A stretch of 64,000 nt of DNA, taken from contig JAUXZO010000005.1 of NCBI GenBank assembly GCA_030692685.1, forward strand, positions 113,314 to 177,313, in the 5' to 3' direction. This document shows, piece after piece, positions 26,151-34,153 of this stretch (its first letter is position 1; each line of letters starts with the position of its first letter). The DNA is from Acidovorax sp. GTDB taxonomy: Bacteria; Pseudomonadota; Gammaproteobacteria; Burkholderiales; Burkholderiaceae_C. The notes below the pieces were generated by a model. That model had not been told where the DNA came from, did no database searches, and worked only from the letters and a program-made list of their open reading frames with translations. A program made the translations under genes and the position numbers.

Positions 26151-28361
26151 ATGCTGATGACTAACTTGATTGCCCCCGCACCCCGCCGAGCGTTTGGTCG
26201 CGCGCGTGGGTTCGGCCTGTTGCAGGTTCTGCTGCTGATCTCGGTGGTTGCAGGGCTGGCCACCATGGGCTACCTGCAGTGGCGCGAGCGCTCTGCCATC
26301 AACTCTGCCCGGCAAGAGCGGCAGGCCCTGGCCCAGGCCGACAGGGCCATTGTCAACTTCGCCACGGTGCTGCGGCGCATGCCGTGTCCGGACATTGACC
26401 GCGATGGGTTGGAAGACTGCGGCGTTGGTGATCAGAAGGGCTGGCTGCCTTCCGTCTCTCTGAGACTGGCGGGTGCCGACCCGGGGGTGGACGTGGGTCA
26501 GTTGCGCTATCTGGTACAGCGCGGCGGTGGCACCACGGACCTGACGGTGCTGACGGACTCCTGGCGCCCGCTTGAATACGACGACACGGGTAAGACGTTT
26601 GCGTCCATGCGGGAAACCCCCGCGGCGGGAACCTACCAGGCCGACATCCTGACCTTGACCGATTTGTGCCAGCGGCTGGACACTGGCCGCACGACGGCCC
26701 ATGCACCGGGCATGGCAGAGGTCCGCTCGTCACCGGTGCGCTCGGTGGCCTATGCACTGGTGCACCCGGGCAACGACGACGCAGACGGTAATAACTCTCC
26801 GTTCGATGGTGTAAATGCGTCTGCCGACCCGGCCGTGGAAGACCCCGCCCGCAGACCGCTGCTGTCGACCTACAACGACATCGTGCTGGAGCGGTCTTAC
26901 CAGAGCCTGCTGTACAGCTTTCACTGTCAGCCGCTCATTGACTCCATCAACACCGTCGCGTTGGCGCACGACGTGGTGGAGCAGGTGGACGACCTGCGGA
27001 CGGGCAATATCGAGTCCGCCAAGCAGTCGATTGCCTTTGCCGCAATATCTGCTGGCATCACCGCTATCGAAACCACGGCCACCGTGCTGGAAGGGATCTC
27101 GGAGGCCGGCAACGCCGCGGTCGCCTGGGCTACGTGCGCGGCCACGCTCGGGTTGGCTGTCAATGCCTGTGCTGCGGCGCCGCAGCACACCGCCCCGATT
27201 GTGTTGACCGGAGTTTCGATTGGGTTGAACGGATTGTCGATAGTTGCAAATGTCGCCGCTGCAGTGATGGCGGGCAATGCCCTGGCGTTGGCCGATAGCT
27301 CGGTAGACGCGTCTTCGCTGACTTGCCCCTCGGCAGATTACACGCAGGCCATTAGTGCAGCAGATGCAGAGGTAGCCGACGCGACCAATGATCGCGACGA
27401 CATCGCTACGGCACTTGCCACCAAGCGTGCTGAGCTCACAGCGGCCGATATCGCCAGAACCATTGCAATCAACACGCTCGTTGCTCGCATCCGGCAACCA
27501 GGCATTTCTTCCAGCATTGACACCCTGGTTGCGCCCCTGCTCAGTGCAGCGGACACCTGGGAGACCCGATCGTTCGCCGTGACTGCCGCCACGCGGCGAA
27601 GAGACAACTACCAGAATGCCGTCAATAACTGGACGGCCCAGATCGCCACCTACGCAAACATGATTGCCAACCGAACGGCCTTGCTGGCGCAGCTTGACAC
27701 CGAAATTGCCGCGCTGGATCTTCAGATTGCGGCCACTGCGGATCCTGCGGCAAAAGCAGCGCTACAAACACAGCGGATGGAGAAGACCTCGCAGCGAATG
27801 CTTTTGAGTGACCCCGTGGAACTGCAGAAACAGTACGACGATGCCGTTGCTGCGCGCACAACGGCGCAAAACAACCTGACTGCTGCACAGAGCGACCTCA
27901 CGGCTGCGCAATCCAGCCTGGGCTTTGCTCAGAGCTCTTATCAGACCGCCTACAACAACCTGCGGAACGCGGGGCGCTACACCATTTCCATCGATGGAGT
28001 GGCCGTCGTCACAGGCTGTACTTCCACTGCATCGGGCGTCTGCCAAACGGGGGATTTCGACAACACCAGCGCGATATTGGCGGCGCTGAATGACCTGCTG
28101 GGCACATCGAGCTCGGCCCCGAACCCAGATGCGAAGTACCTCTTGCCCATCAAGATCCGACGGATCATCACTGCGCTGGAAGGACAGCTTGCTCAGGCTG
28201 AGATCCGGCTCACGGACGCCGGGAACCTGCTCACCCGGCTTCAAACCCTGGCGGCCAATCCACCCCCTTGCAACATTACCGGCCGGGGCGTGACGCCCAT
28301 GCCACCCAACAGGTCCATGCAGATCCTCATTCAAGTAGACGAAAAGGGAGGCACGCGATGA
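26151..28361 (+). CDS. Giant prepilin-like protein (736 aa) with hydrophobic helices and coiled coils
   Basis: The leader ends at Gly20 and the mature part begins FGLLQVLLLISVVAGL, so Gln replaces the usual Glu at mature position 5. The shared domain follows: RRMPCPDIDRDGLEDCG...GWLPSVSLRL. Residues of about 286-390 are an Ala/Gly/Val-rich hydrophobic helical region (SIAFAAISAGITAIETTATV; IVLTGVSIGLNGLSIVANVA). About 390-640 are long coiled coils with Gln/Asn/Ala repeats (TAQNNLTAAQSDLTAAQSSL). The size is far above normal pilins (about 150 aa) or GspK (about 330 aa). The position-5 change is typical of tip pseudopilins such as GspK. It may cap the filament; function unknown. Start could also be ATG 26157. 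Confidence 0.72.
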   Translation: MLMTNLIAPAPRRAFGRARGFGLLQVLLLISVVAGLATMGYLQWRERSAINSARQERQALAQADRAIVNFATVLRRMPCPDIDRDGLEDCGVGDQKGWLPSVSLRLAGADPGVDVGQLRYLVQRGGGTTDLTVLTDSWRPLEYDDTGKTFASMRETPAAGTYQADILTLTDLCQRLDTGRTTAHAPGMAEVRSSPVRSVAYALVHPGNDDADGNNSPFDGVNASADPAVEDPARRPLLSTYNDIVLERSYQSLLYSFHCQPLIDSINTVALAHDVVEQVDDLRTGNIESAKQSIAFAAISAGITAIETTATVLEGISEAGNAAVAWATCAATLGLAVNACAAAPQHTAPIVLTGVSIGLNGLSIVANVAAAVMAGNALALADSSVDASSLTCPSADYTQAISAADAEVADATNDRDDIATALATKRAELTAADIARTIAINTLVARIRQPGISSSIDTLVAPLLSAADTWETRSFAVTAATRRRDNYQNAVNNWTAQIATYANMIANRTALLAQLDTEIAALDLQIAATADPAAKAALQTQRMEKTSQRMLLSDPVELQKQYDDAVAARTTAQNNLTAAQSDLTAAQSSLGFAQSSYQTAYNNLRNAGRYTISIDGVAVVTGCTSTASGVCQTGDFDNTSAILAALNDLLGTSSSAPNPDAKYLLPIKIRRIITALEGQLAQAEIRLTDAGNLLTRLQTLAANPPPCNITGRGVTPMPPNRSMQILIQVDEKGGTR

Positions 28362-29611
28362 TGAAGCGCTCCCTGCACCGCGAAGACGGGTTCTCCCTGG
28401 TGGAACTGGCGGTGGCCATGGTCATCATGGGCGTCCTTGGCATCTTTGTGTGGCGCTGGGTGGTGTCCACGCGCGAACCCATGCAGCGCCCCGCCATGGT
28501 GCGCCAACTGAGCGAGGCGCAGGCCGCCGTAGAGGGCTTTGTGCTGGCCAACCACCGGCTGCCTTGCGCTGCAGCAGGCACCAATGGAAATGAAAGCTGT
28601 GGTGACGCCACCGCAGTCCGCCTGCCCTGGAGGTTGCTGGGGTTAGGCGGCGAGTTCGGTCGCTTGCACTACGGCGTCAACCGGGGCGCGGGTTGGGATT
28701 TGGCGGCGGTGCCCAACTTGGTTGCTCGCCCTGCAGATGCGGTTTCGCCGGACCTGAATATCAATTTCACCGGGATGCCGCAGCTGCCCACGTACCCTCC
28801 CACTCTCGAAGTTGCAGTTTCTGCATCTGCTGCTGTCGTGGCTGCGCGAGACAGGGTGAACGCTGCAAAGGTTGCTGCCAGTGAGCGACGCCCTGAAGTG
28901 AACGGACTGGACTGGTGCCGGGTGCTGCGCCGCTTTGCAGCCAACCCGGCGGCCGCAGGTGTGTTGGCCGCTGGCAATGTGGCCAGCAGTGTGCCGGTGG
29001 CCTTTATCGTCGTGCACCCTGGCGAGAACGCGAACTTTGACGGCAACAACGCCGTGGGGGCTGGTGGCACGTGGCAGTTCGACCTCCCGGGGCGGCCGCA
29101 GGACAACAACTTTGACGACCTGGCGCTGGCCGTAGGTCCGGGCGACCTGTCTGCCCGCATCGGCTGTGCGGCGCGCCTTGGCGAGATGCAGGCCACAGCC
29201 CAGGGCGCTTATGCGGCGTATGACAACGCACGGGTCATGCAGGAGTACTGGAAACTGCGGGTGTTTGACATCGAAACGTCCGAGTCTGCCGTTCAGGGTG
29301 CCAAAACGGGTGTGGCACTGGCCACGATGGGGCTGGCTCTGGCGACCGCCAGTGGCGTGCTCAGTATCGCGTCCGCAGCCAATACCGAGGGTGTGACGGC
29401 TTTTGTGGTGGTGATGGCGGCCGCTAACGTGGCGCTGTCGATTGCAGAAACCGTGCTGGCTGCAGAGGAACTGGTCGAAGCAGAGGCAGCATTGGTGGCG
29501 TCGCGGGAAAAGCAGGCTGCTGCCGATGCCTACGCCGTTCAGTTGTATGACACGTTCACGCAGACGTTAGGCCGGGCGGTCAGCCTGGATGTGAAAGGGC
29601 TCAATCCATGA
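28358..29611 (+). CDS. Large prepilin-like protein (417 aa) with C-terminal hydrophobic hairpin
   Basis: Start ATG 28358 in an ATGA overlap with the preceding stop. An 11-residue leader ends in Gly, then FSLVELAVAMVIMGVLGIFV with Glu5. The shared motif appears as HRLPCAAAGTNGNESCG...LPWRLLGLGGEFGRLHYGV. A soluble middle part follows, with an acidic Asn/Asp-rich stretch (NANFDGNNAVG) that might bind calcium. Residues of about 306-370 form two hydrophobic Ala/Val-rich helices (VALATMGLALATASGVLSIA; TAFVVVMAAANVALSIAETV), followed by a charged helix. Overlaps the next gene by 4 bases. Likely a minor pseudopilin of the same machine. Confidence 0.72.
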   Translation: MMKRSLHREDGFSLVELAVAMVIMGVLGIFVWRWVVSTREPMQRPAMVRQLSEAQAAVEGFVLANHRLPCAAAGTNGNESCGDATAVRLPWRLLGLGGEFGRLHYGVNRGAGWDLAAVPNLVARPADAVSPDLNINFTGMPQLPTYPPTLEVAVSASAAVVAARDRVNAAKVAASERRPEVNGLDWCRVLRRFAANPAAAGVLAAGNVASSVPVAFIVVHPGENANFDGNNAVGAGGTWQFDLPGRPQDNNFDDLALAVGPGDLSARIGCAARLGEMQATAQGAYAAYDNARVMQEYWKLRVFDIETSESAVQGAKTGVALATMGLALATASGVLSIASAANTEGVTAFVVVMAAANVALSIAETVLAAEELVEAEAALVASREKQAAADAYAVQLYDTFTQTLGRAVSLDVKGLNP

Positions 29612-30921
29612 AGCGCCACATGATGGGTTTTACCCTGCTTGAACTCTCTGTGGTGCTGCTGGCCCTGGGGTTGATACTGCCGGGCGCAGTGATCTTCTGG
29701 CAATTGCAGGAGCGCCAGCGTGTCACCGCCGTGCAGATGGACGCTCAGCAGCAGTCGCGCGACGCGGTGCTGGGTTTTCTGCATGCCAACTATCGGTTGC
29801 CGTGCCCGGCGGCAGACACCACGGGCGCGGAAGCCTGTTTCGACGGGGTGGACCCGCGGCAGATGGGCTATGTGCCGTGGCGCACGCTGGGCCTGCCCCG
29901 CCCCGAGGCCGGCGCATTGCGCTACGGCGTATTTCGTGAGCCATCGGCCACCGCGCACCAGGACCGCGACCTTGCGGTGGCGCGGGACCGCATGAACCCG
30001 TTGCGCGTGCGCACACCGTTTCCGGTGCCGCAAAACCGCGATGCACCCAACGACGACGCGCCTCCCATTCCTACGGCCACCGAGGGGCTGCTGGGCATTA
30101 CCTACTCTGGCAACGACGCCGCTCCGTTGAATAGTCCGCCGTGCAACCCTGCCGACAACCCCGCCTGTCCGTTGGGCGTGGCGGGGGCTGTGAATCTGAT
30201 CGACGTGTGCCTGGCTCTCAACACCGCAAGCCAGACGCTGACGCCGCCCGCAGGGTTGCTGGCCACCAACCTGCGCGGGGTGCGGCAGTCGGTTGCATTC
30301 GTGATTGTTGCGCCCGGCATGCTGGACGCGGACGGGGATGGGAGGGCATTTGACGGGGCCAACGCCACCGCCACCAGTGCCGCGCCTACGTTTGAGGCGC
30401 CCGGCATTGCGGTCTCAAACACCTATGACGACATCGTGATGTCGTCCAGCCATGCCGAGCTGTTTTCCGAACTGCACTGCGGTGCAGCGCTTTCGGCCGT
30501 GGCCCACGCCCATTTCAATGCAGCCACTGGTGCATTCGTGCTGGAACGCGCGCTGTACGACTACCGGGACCAGCTGTATGTGGCCGTCAAGTTGGCCGAG
30601 TCGGACCTAGCCGCTGCCACTGCAGGGCTTGCCGGGGGCGCTGCCAGCGTAGCGGACGCGGCCAAGGAAATGTTGTCGGCCACCGCAGACACCACGATGA
30701 GTGCTGGCGCCCGTGCCGTGCAGATCGGCCTGGCCGCAGCGGGCATCGTTGCTGCTGCTGCTGGCTTGGCCACTGCAATCGACGCGGAAATCGACGCCAT
30801 TGCCTCGCTGGCGGAAGCCAGGAGAGTGCACACCGCGTTTGCAGCCCGCACCACTGCGGCGACCGAGCTTTCCACTTCCGTCAATCGCAACACCCTGACC
30901 GCCGATGCGATTGGTCATTGA
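29608..30921 (+). CDS. Large prepilin-like protein (437 aa) with C-terminal Ala-rich helices
   Basis: The short leader MKRHMMG is followed by FTLLELSVVLLALGLILPGA with Glu5. The shared domain is well kept: YRLPCPAADTTGAEACF...GYVPWRTLGL...GALRYGVFRE. The middle part contains two Cys-Pro loops (NSPPCNPADNPACPLG) and an Asp-rich segment (DADGDGRAFDGAN) resembling a calcium loop. The last roughly 110 residues are Ala-rich amphipathic and hydrophobic helices (AVQIGLAAAGIVAAAAGLAT). Coupled to the previous gene by a 4-base overlap. Third of the set with a hydrophobic helical C-terminal region. Confidence 0.72.
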   Translation: MKRHMMGFTLLELSVVLLALGLILPGAVIFWQLQERQRVTAVQMDAQQQSRDAVLGFLHANYRLPCPAADTTGAEACFDGVDPRQMGYVPWRTLGLPRPEAGALRYGVFREPSATAHQDRDLAVARDRMNPLRVRTPFPVPQNRDAPNDDAPPIPTATEGLLGITYSGNDAAPLNSPPCNPADNPACPLGVAGAVNLIDVCLALNTASQTLTPPAGLLATNLRGVRQSVAFVIVAPGMLDADGDGRAFDGANATATSAAPTFEAPGIAVSNTYDDIVMSSSHAELFSELHCGAALSAVAHAHFNAATGAFVLERALYDYRDQLYVAVKLAESDLAAATAGLAGGAASVADAAKEMLSATADTTMSAGARAVQIGLAAAGIVAAAAGLATAIDAEIDAIASLAEARRVHTAFAARTTAATELSTSVNRNTLTADAIGH

Positions 30922-30946
30922 TATTTTGCTTACCGAGTCACGCACC

Positions 30947-31681
30947 ATGACCCCATTCCATATTTTTCAACGAGGCAGAGCCGCCTCGCGCGGCCAGCAG
31001 GGGTTTTCGCTGCTGGAGCTGAGCATTGCTCTGGTGGTGATCGGGCTGGTGCTGGGTGCTGTCGCCATCGGTCGCGACCTGCAGCGCTCTGCTGCCAACC
31101 AGCGGCTGTCCACCGACTTCGTCCAGGGCTGGCAACTGGCGTACGAGGCGTTTGTCAACGGTGTGGGTTATCCGCCTGGTGACAATCCCGTCGACCCCAC
31201 GGGTCGCATCAACGGCAGCGTAGCCGCTGCCGGGACCGAGATGTGCGGCCCCGCCATGATCAATACCTTTTTGGCCGCTGGTATCAAGCTGCCGGACGGC
31301 CGCACCGAAGGCCAGCAAGACCGGTATGTGTACCTGGACAGCAATGGCAATCCGCAGGAGGTACAGGTGTGTTTTCAGAGCGTGAATTGGGCGGAGCCCG
31401 GTGCAGCCGTCAACACCTACGCAACGCGGCCGCGCAATGTGATGGTGATGAAAGGCGTGACGTTCTCGCTGGCGGGCGCGCTGGATCAGCAGATTGACGG
31501 GCACAGCGATGCACGGTTTGGTCGCCTGCGCGATGTCACCCTGGCCGATGACGTTACGGCAGGCACCCCTGGGCAAATCTGGCCCATTGATGACAGCATG
31601 GCCTTTGGCAGCACGACGTCCACCCGGCTGGACGAGTCCCAAGTGGCAGTGACCACCGCGCTGTTCAAAATGATGCGCTGA
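30947..31681 (+). CDS. Long type IV prepilin-like protein, paralogue 4 (distal)
   Basis: Protein of 244 aa from ATG 30947. An in-frame ATG at 30905 would add a 14-residue non-prepilin extension inside the previous gene. Leader of 19 residues ends in Gly, then FSLLELSIALVVIGLVLGAV with Glu5. The C-terminal block matches paralogues 1-3: PDGRTEGQQDRYVYLDSNGN, EVQVCFQ, NVMVMKGVTFSLAGALDQQI. It closes the operon, about 16 kb from its relatives at the 5' end, so the cluster is bracketed by one pilin family. Confidence 0.85.
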   Translation: MTPFHIFQRGRAASRGQQGFSLLELSIALVVIGLVLGAVAIGRDLQRSAANQRLSTDFVQGWQLAYEAFVNGVGYPPGDNPVDPTGRINGSVAAAGTEMCGPAMINTFLAAGIKLPDGRTEGQQDRYVYLDSNGNPQEVQVCFQSVNWAEPGAAVNTYATRPRNVMVMKGVTFSLAGALDQQIDGHSDARFGRLRDVTLADDVTAGTPGQIWPIDDSMAFGSTTSTRLDESQVAVTTALFKMMR

Positions 31682-31740
31682 TGGGGCCCGCACGCGGCGG
31701 CGGTGCTGCCGCTGCCGCTGCCGTTGAAGAATTTAAGTGT

Positions 31741-31786
31741 TTTTTGCCTCTAGCGCTTGTGCAGTAAGCGCTAGTAGCTATTTATT
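31741..31786. repeat. CTAGCGCTT-type palindromic repeat
   Basis: Reads tttttgcctctagcgcttg, loop tgcagt, aagcgctagtagctattta. It lies 60 bp after the last pilin gene, between convergent genes, where it could also act in transcript termination. Confidence 0.85.
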
Positions 31787-31838
31787 CAGGAGCGAATCGC
31801 TCTGAACCGCCAAGCAGGCGCTGCGGGGGCAACGGCTG

Positions 31839-32192
31839 CTACACCGCGCCCGCCAGCTGAAACCGCTGGTCGAAGTTCATCTTGCCCAGCACCCGCAGCG
31901 CCGCCGCCAGCGTGGTGCCGTCCACTTTGCTGATGTCCAGGCTGTAGCGCCGCTCGGTAGAGACCACATCCACACTTTTGGCGCCCCACTGCACTGCCAC
32001 CAGCAGCGACGGGCGTTGGCCGGCTTCTGCCCCTACTGACACACCACGTTGCTCGGGCCGCAGCATGAACTCCAGCCGGGGGGCGCGCATCAGCGTGAGG
32101 CGGTTGGCGCCCAGGGGGCCCAACGCAAACGATACGACCCAGTCGTCTTCGTCTTCTACGGTCAGAAACGGGACAGGCTGCGGTGTGGCCAT
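31839..32192 (-). CDS. Hypothetical protein, 117 aa
   Basis: Start taken at the ATG at 32192 (MATPQPVPFL); the longer upstream frame is low-complexity and unlikely. No family is recognised. The protein is soluble, with an acidic N-terminus (TVEDEDDWVVSFALG) and a beta-rich middle (SLLVAVQWGAKSVDVVSTER). There are no membrane segments or Cys pairs. It stands alone between the pilus operon and the MocR gene, with a CTAGCGCTT-type repeat on each side. Codon usage looks like that of its neighbours, so I favour a real but uncharacterised gene. No clear ribosome site. Confidence 0.5.
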   Translation of the reverse strand: MATPQPVPFLTVEDEDDWVVSFALGPLGANRLTLMRAPRLEFMLRPEQRGVSVGAEAGQRPSLLVAVQWGAKSVDVVSTERRYSLDISKVDGTTLAAALRVLGKMNFDQRFQLAGAV

Positions 32193-32430
32193 GGTTGGAC
32201 AGTGGTGGTGGTGTGCCAGTGGGCTGGCGGATGGCCAGCGGTCGCAGAGCGCGGCCCGGGGTGCGGGCGGCGCCCAGTATGCCGTTGCAAGTCCCATGCC
32301 GGAGCGGGGAGAACCCGACGTTGGGCGTTTCCAACGCGGCGTTCGAGGCGTCAGTTTCGCGCAAGGTGATGTTGTGTAAGCGCGGTTGTGTAAGCGCGGT
32401 TGTGTAGAGTGACTTGCAAGCTAAGAATAT

Positions 32431-32490
32431 GAGCCAAAAGTGCCTCTAGCGCTTGATAAGTAATCGCTGATAGCTCCTCTTTTGATAGTA
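32431..32490. repeat. CTAGCGCTT-type palindromic repeat
   Basis: Reads gagccaaaagtgcctctagc and on, gcttgataagtaatcgctga, tagctcctcttttgatagta. One arm is decayed (atcgctga for aagcgcta). It immediately abuts the stop codon of the MocR gene. Confidence 0.75.
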
Positions 32491-33954
32491 TTAGCTTGGG
32501 TGGCTCGAACCCGCTAAAGCGCAGGCCAGCGCCCCCACGGTTTCCAGCGCGGCTTCAAATCGCGCTTGCGCGGGGTGCCCGTAGTTGATGCGCACGCAGT
32601 TGGCAAAGCGCTGGTCCGCCGAAAAGATCTGCCCCGGCGCCAGGCTGATGCCCCGTGCCAGTGCCTGCCGGTGCAGGGCCAGCGCATCGACTTTTTGCGG
32701 AAGCTCTACCCACAAAAAGTATCCCCCCTCGGGCCGCGACACGCGCGTGCCGGGCGGAAAGTGCCGTGCCACTGCAGCCAACGCAATCGCCTGCTGCTGC
32801 TCAAGGCTGCGGCGCAGCGCGCGCAGGTGCCGGTCGTAGCCGCCTTGGGCCAGGTATTCGGACAGCGCCTGCTGCGACGGCGTGGCGGCCGAGAGCGTGG
32901 TCATCAGCTTGAGCCTCTGCACCGCCGTGGCAAAGCGGCCCGCCGCCACCCAGCCCACGCGGTAGCCGGGGGCCAGGCTTTTGCTGAACGAGCTGCAATG
33001 CATCACCAGCCCCTCGTCGTCAAACGCCTTGGCAGGGGGCGGGCGCTGGGGGGCAAAGTGCAGTTCGCCATACACGTCGTCTTCGATCAGCGGCACCTGG
33101 TGGCGCGCCAGCAGGGCGACCAGTTCGCGTTTCTTGCCCTCGGGCATCAGGCTGCCCAGCGGGTTCTGAAAGCTGGGCATGAGCCAGCAGGCTTTGATGC
33201 GTTGCTGTGGGGCGCGCGACGACTGGCGCTCCAGGGCATCGGCAAGCGCCACCAAATCGATGCCGTCGCGCGGGTGGGTGGCGATTTCCAGGGCCTGCAG
33301 ATTCAGCCGCTCCAGCGCCTGCAGCGCGGCATAAAAGGTGGGGGACTCGACCACCACGATGTCGCCGGGCTGGGTGACGGCCTCCAGGCAAAGGTTGAGC
33401 GCCTCCATCGCGCCGTTGGTGATGACGATTTCGTCCACATCCACGGCGCTGCCGTGCAGGCCATAACGCAGCGCGATCTGCTGGCGCAGGCGCTCGTCGC
33501 CAGGCGGCAGGCTTTGCACGATGCTCCAGGGGTCGAGCTTGCGCATGCCGCTGGCCAGGCACCGCGCCAGCCTCTCCAGCGGAAACAGCTCTACGCCCGG
33601 GAAGGCCGAGCCCAGCGGCACCAGGTCGCGGTCGCGGGCCAGGCCCAGCACCTCAAAGACCAGGTCGCTGATGGCCACACCCGTGGAGGTGGGTGCGGGC
33701 TGGGAGGGCAGGGGCTCGGCGGGACGCGCCTCGGCAGTGGCGGGCAAGCGTGTGCTGACGTAGTAGCCCGAGCGGGGGCGCGCGTGGATCAGGCCCTGGG
33801 CCTCCAGCAGGTAGTACGCCTCGAACACGGTGGACGGGCTGATGCCGCGCGTGCGGCTGGCCTCGCGCACCGAGGGCACGCGGTCGCCGGGGCGCAGTGC
33901 ACCGCTGTGGATGAGCTGCGCAATGGCGTCGGCGTGGCGTTCGTAGCGTTTCAT
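32491..33954 (-). CDS. MocR-type GntR/aminotransferase transcriptional regulator
   Basis: Protein of 487 aa from the ATG at 33954, where the GntR domain begins; codons further upstream lie in non-conserved DNA. N-terminal winged helix (about residues 8-75): LRPGDRVPSVREASRTRGIS...LIHARPRSGYYV. The rest is a fold-type I aminotransferase domain with NGAMEALNLCLEA, VESPTFYAALQAL, EDDVYGELHF and the PLP-lysine motif SSFSKSLAPGYRVGW (Lys near 324). MocR proteins sense amino acids, GABA or PLP vitamers. It is divergent from the cytochrome genes across a 199-bp gap, so it may control them or itself; effector unknown. Confidence 0.9.
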   Translation of the reverse strand: MKRYERHADAIAQLIHSGALRPGDRVPSVREASRTRGISPSTVFEAYYLLEAQGLIHARPRSGYYVSTRLPATAEARPAEPLPSQPAPTSTGVAISDLVFEVLGLARDRDLVPLGSAFPGVELFPLERLARCLASGMRKLDPWSIVQSLPPGDERLRQQIALRYGLHGSAVDVDEIVITNGAMEALNLCLEAVTQPGDIVVVESPTFYAALQALERLNLQALEIATHPRDGIDLVALADALERQSSRAPQQRIKACWLMPSFQNPLGSLMPEGKKRELVALLARHQVPLIEDDVYGELHFAPQRPPPAKAFDDEGLVMHCSSFSKSLAPGYRVGWVAAGRFATAVQRLKLMTTLSAATPSQQALSEYLAQGGYDRHLRALRRSLEQQQAIALAAVARHFPPGTRVSRPEGGYFLWVELPQKVDALALHRQALARGISLAPGQIFSADQRFANCVRINYGHPAQARFEAALETVGALACALAGSSHPS

Positions 33955-34153
33955 TGGGGGCAAAACCGGTTCTGGGAGACTGGTGCAGTCAAAACTGATC
34001 TGTATTTTTAACTCGAATCTGAATCTGTACTGTTTTGGGGCTTGGGCGTAGAGTCTTGGCGTGTATTGGGGTGTATTGGCATGTATTGGGGTTTGACCGT
34101 TTTGCCATTCACCCAACCGACACCCACCCATAAAAAACCCTATAAAACGACCC

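Noticed and set aside
30905..30946. Earlier ATG for pilin paralogue 4
   Set aside because: It would add a hydrophobic-acidic extension inside the previous gene and spoil the short basic prepilin leader.
12016..31681. Classical type II secretion operon
   Set aside because: The ATPase, secretin lipobox, MshN-like and MshM-like genes and the pilin arrangement fit MSHA-type systems better, and gspC-to-gspM order is absent.
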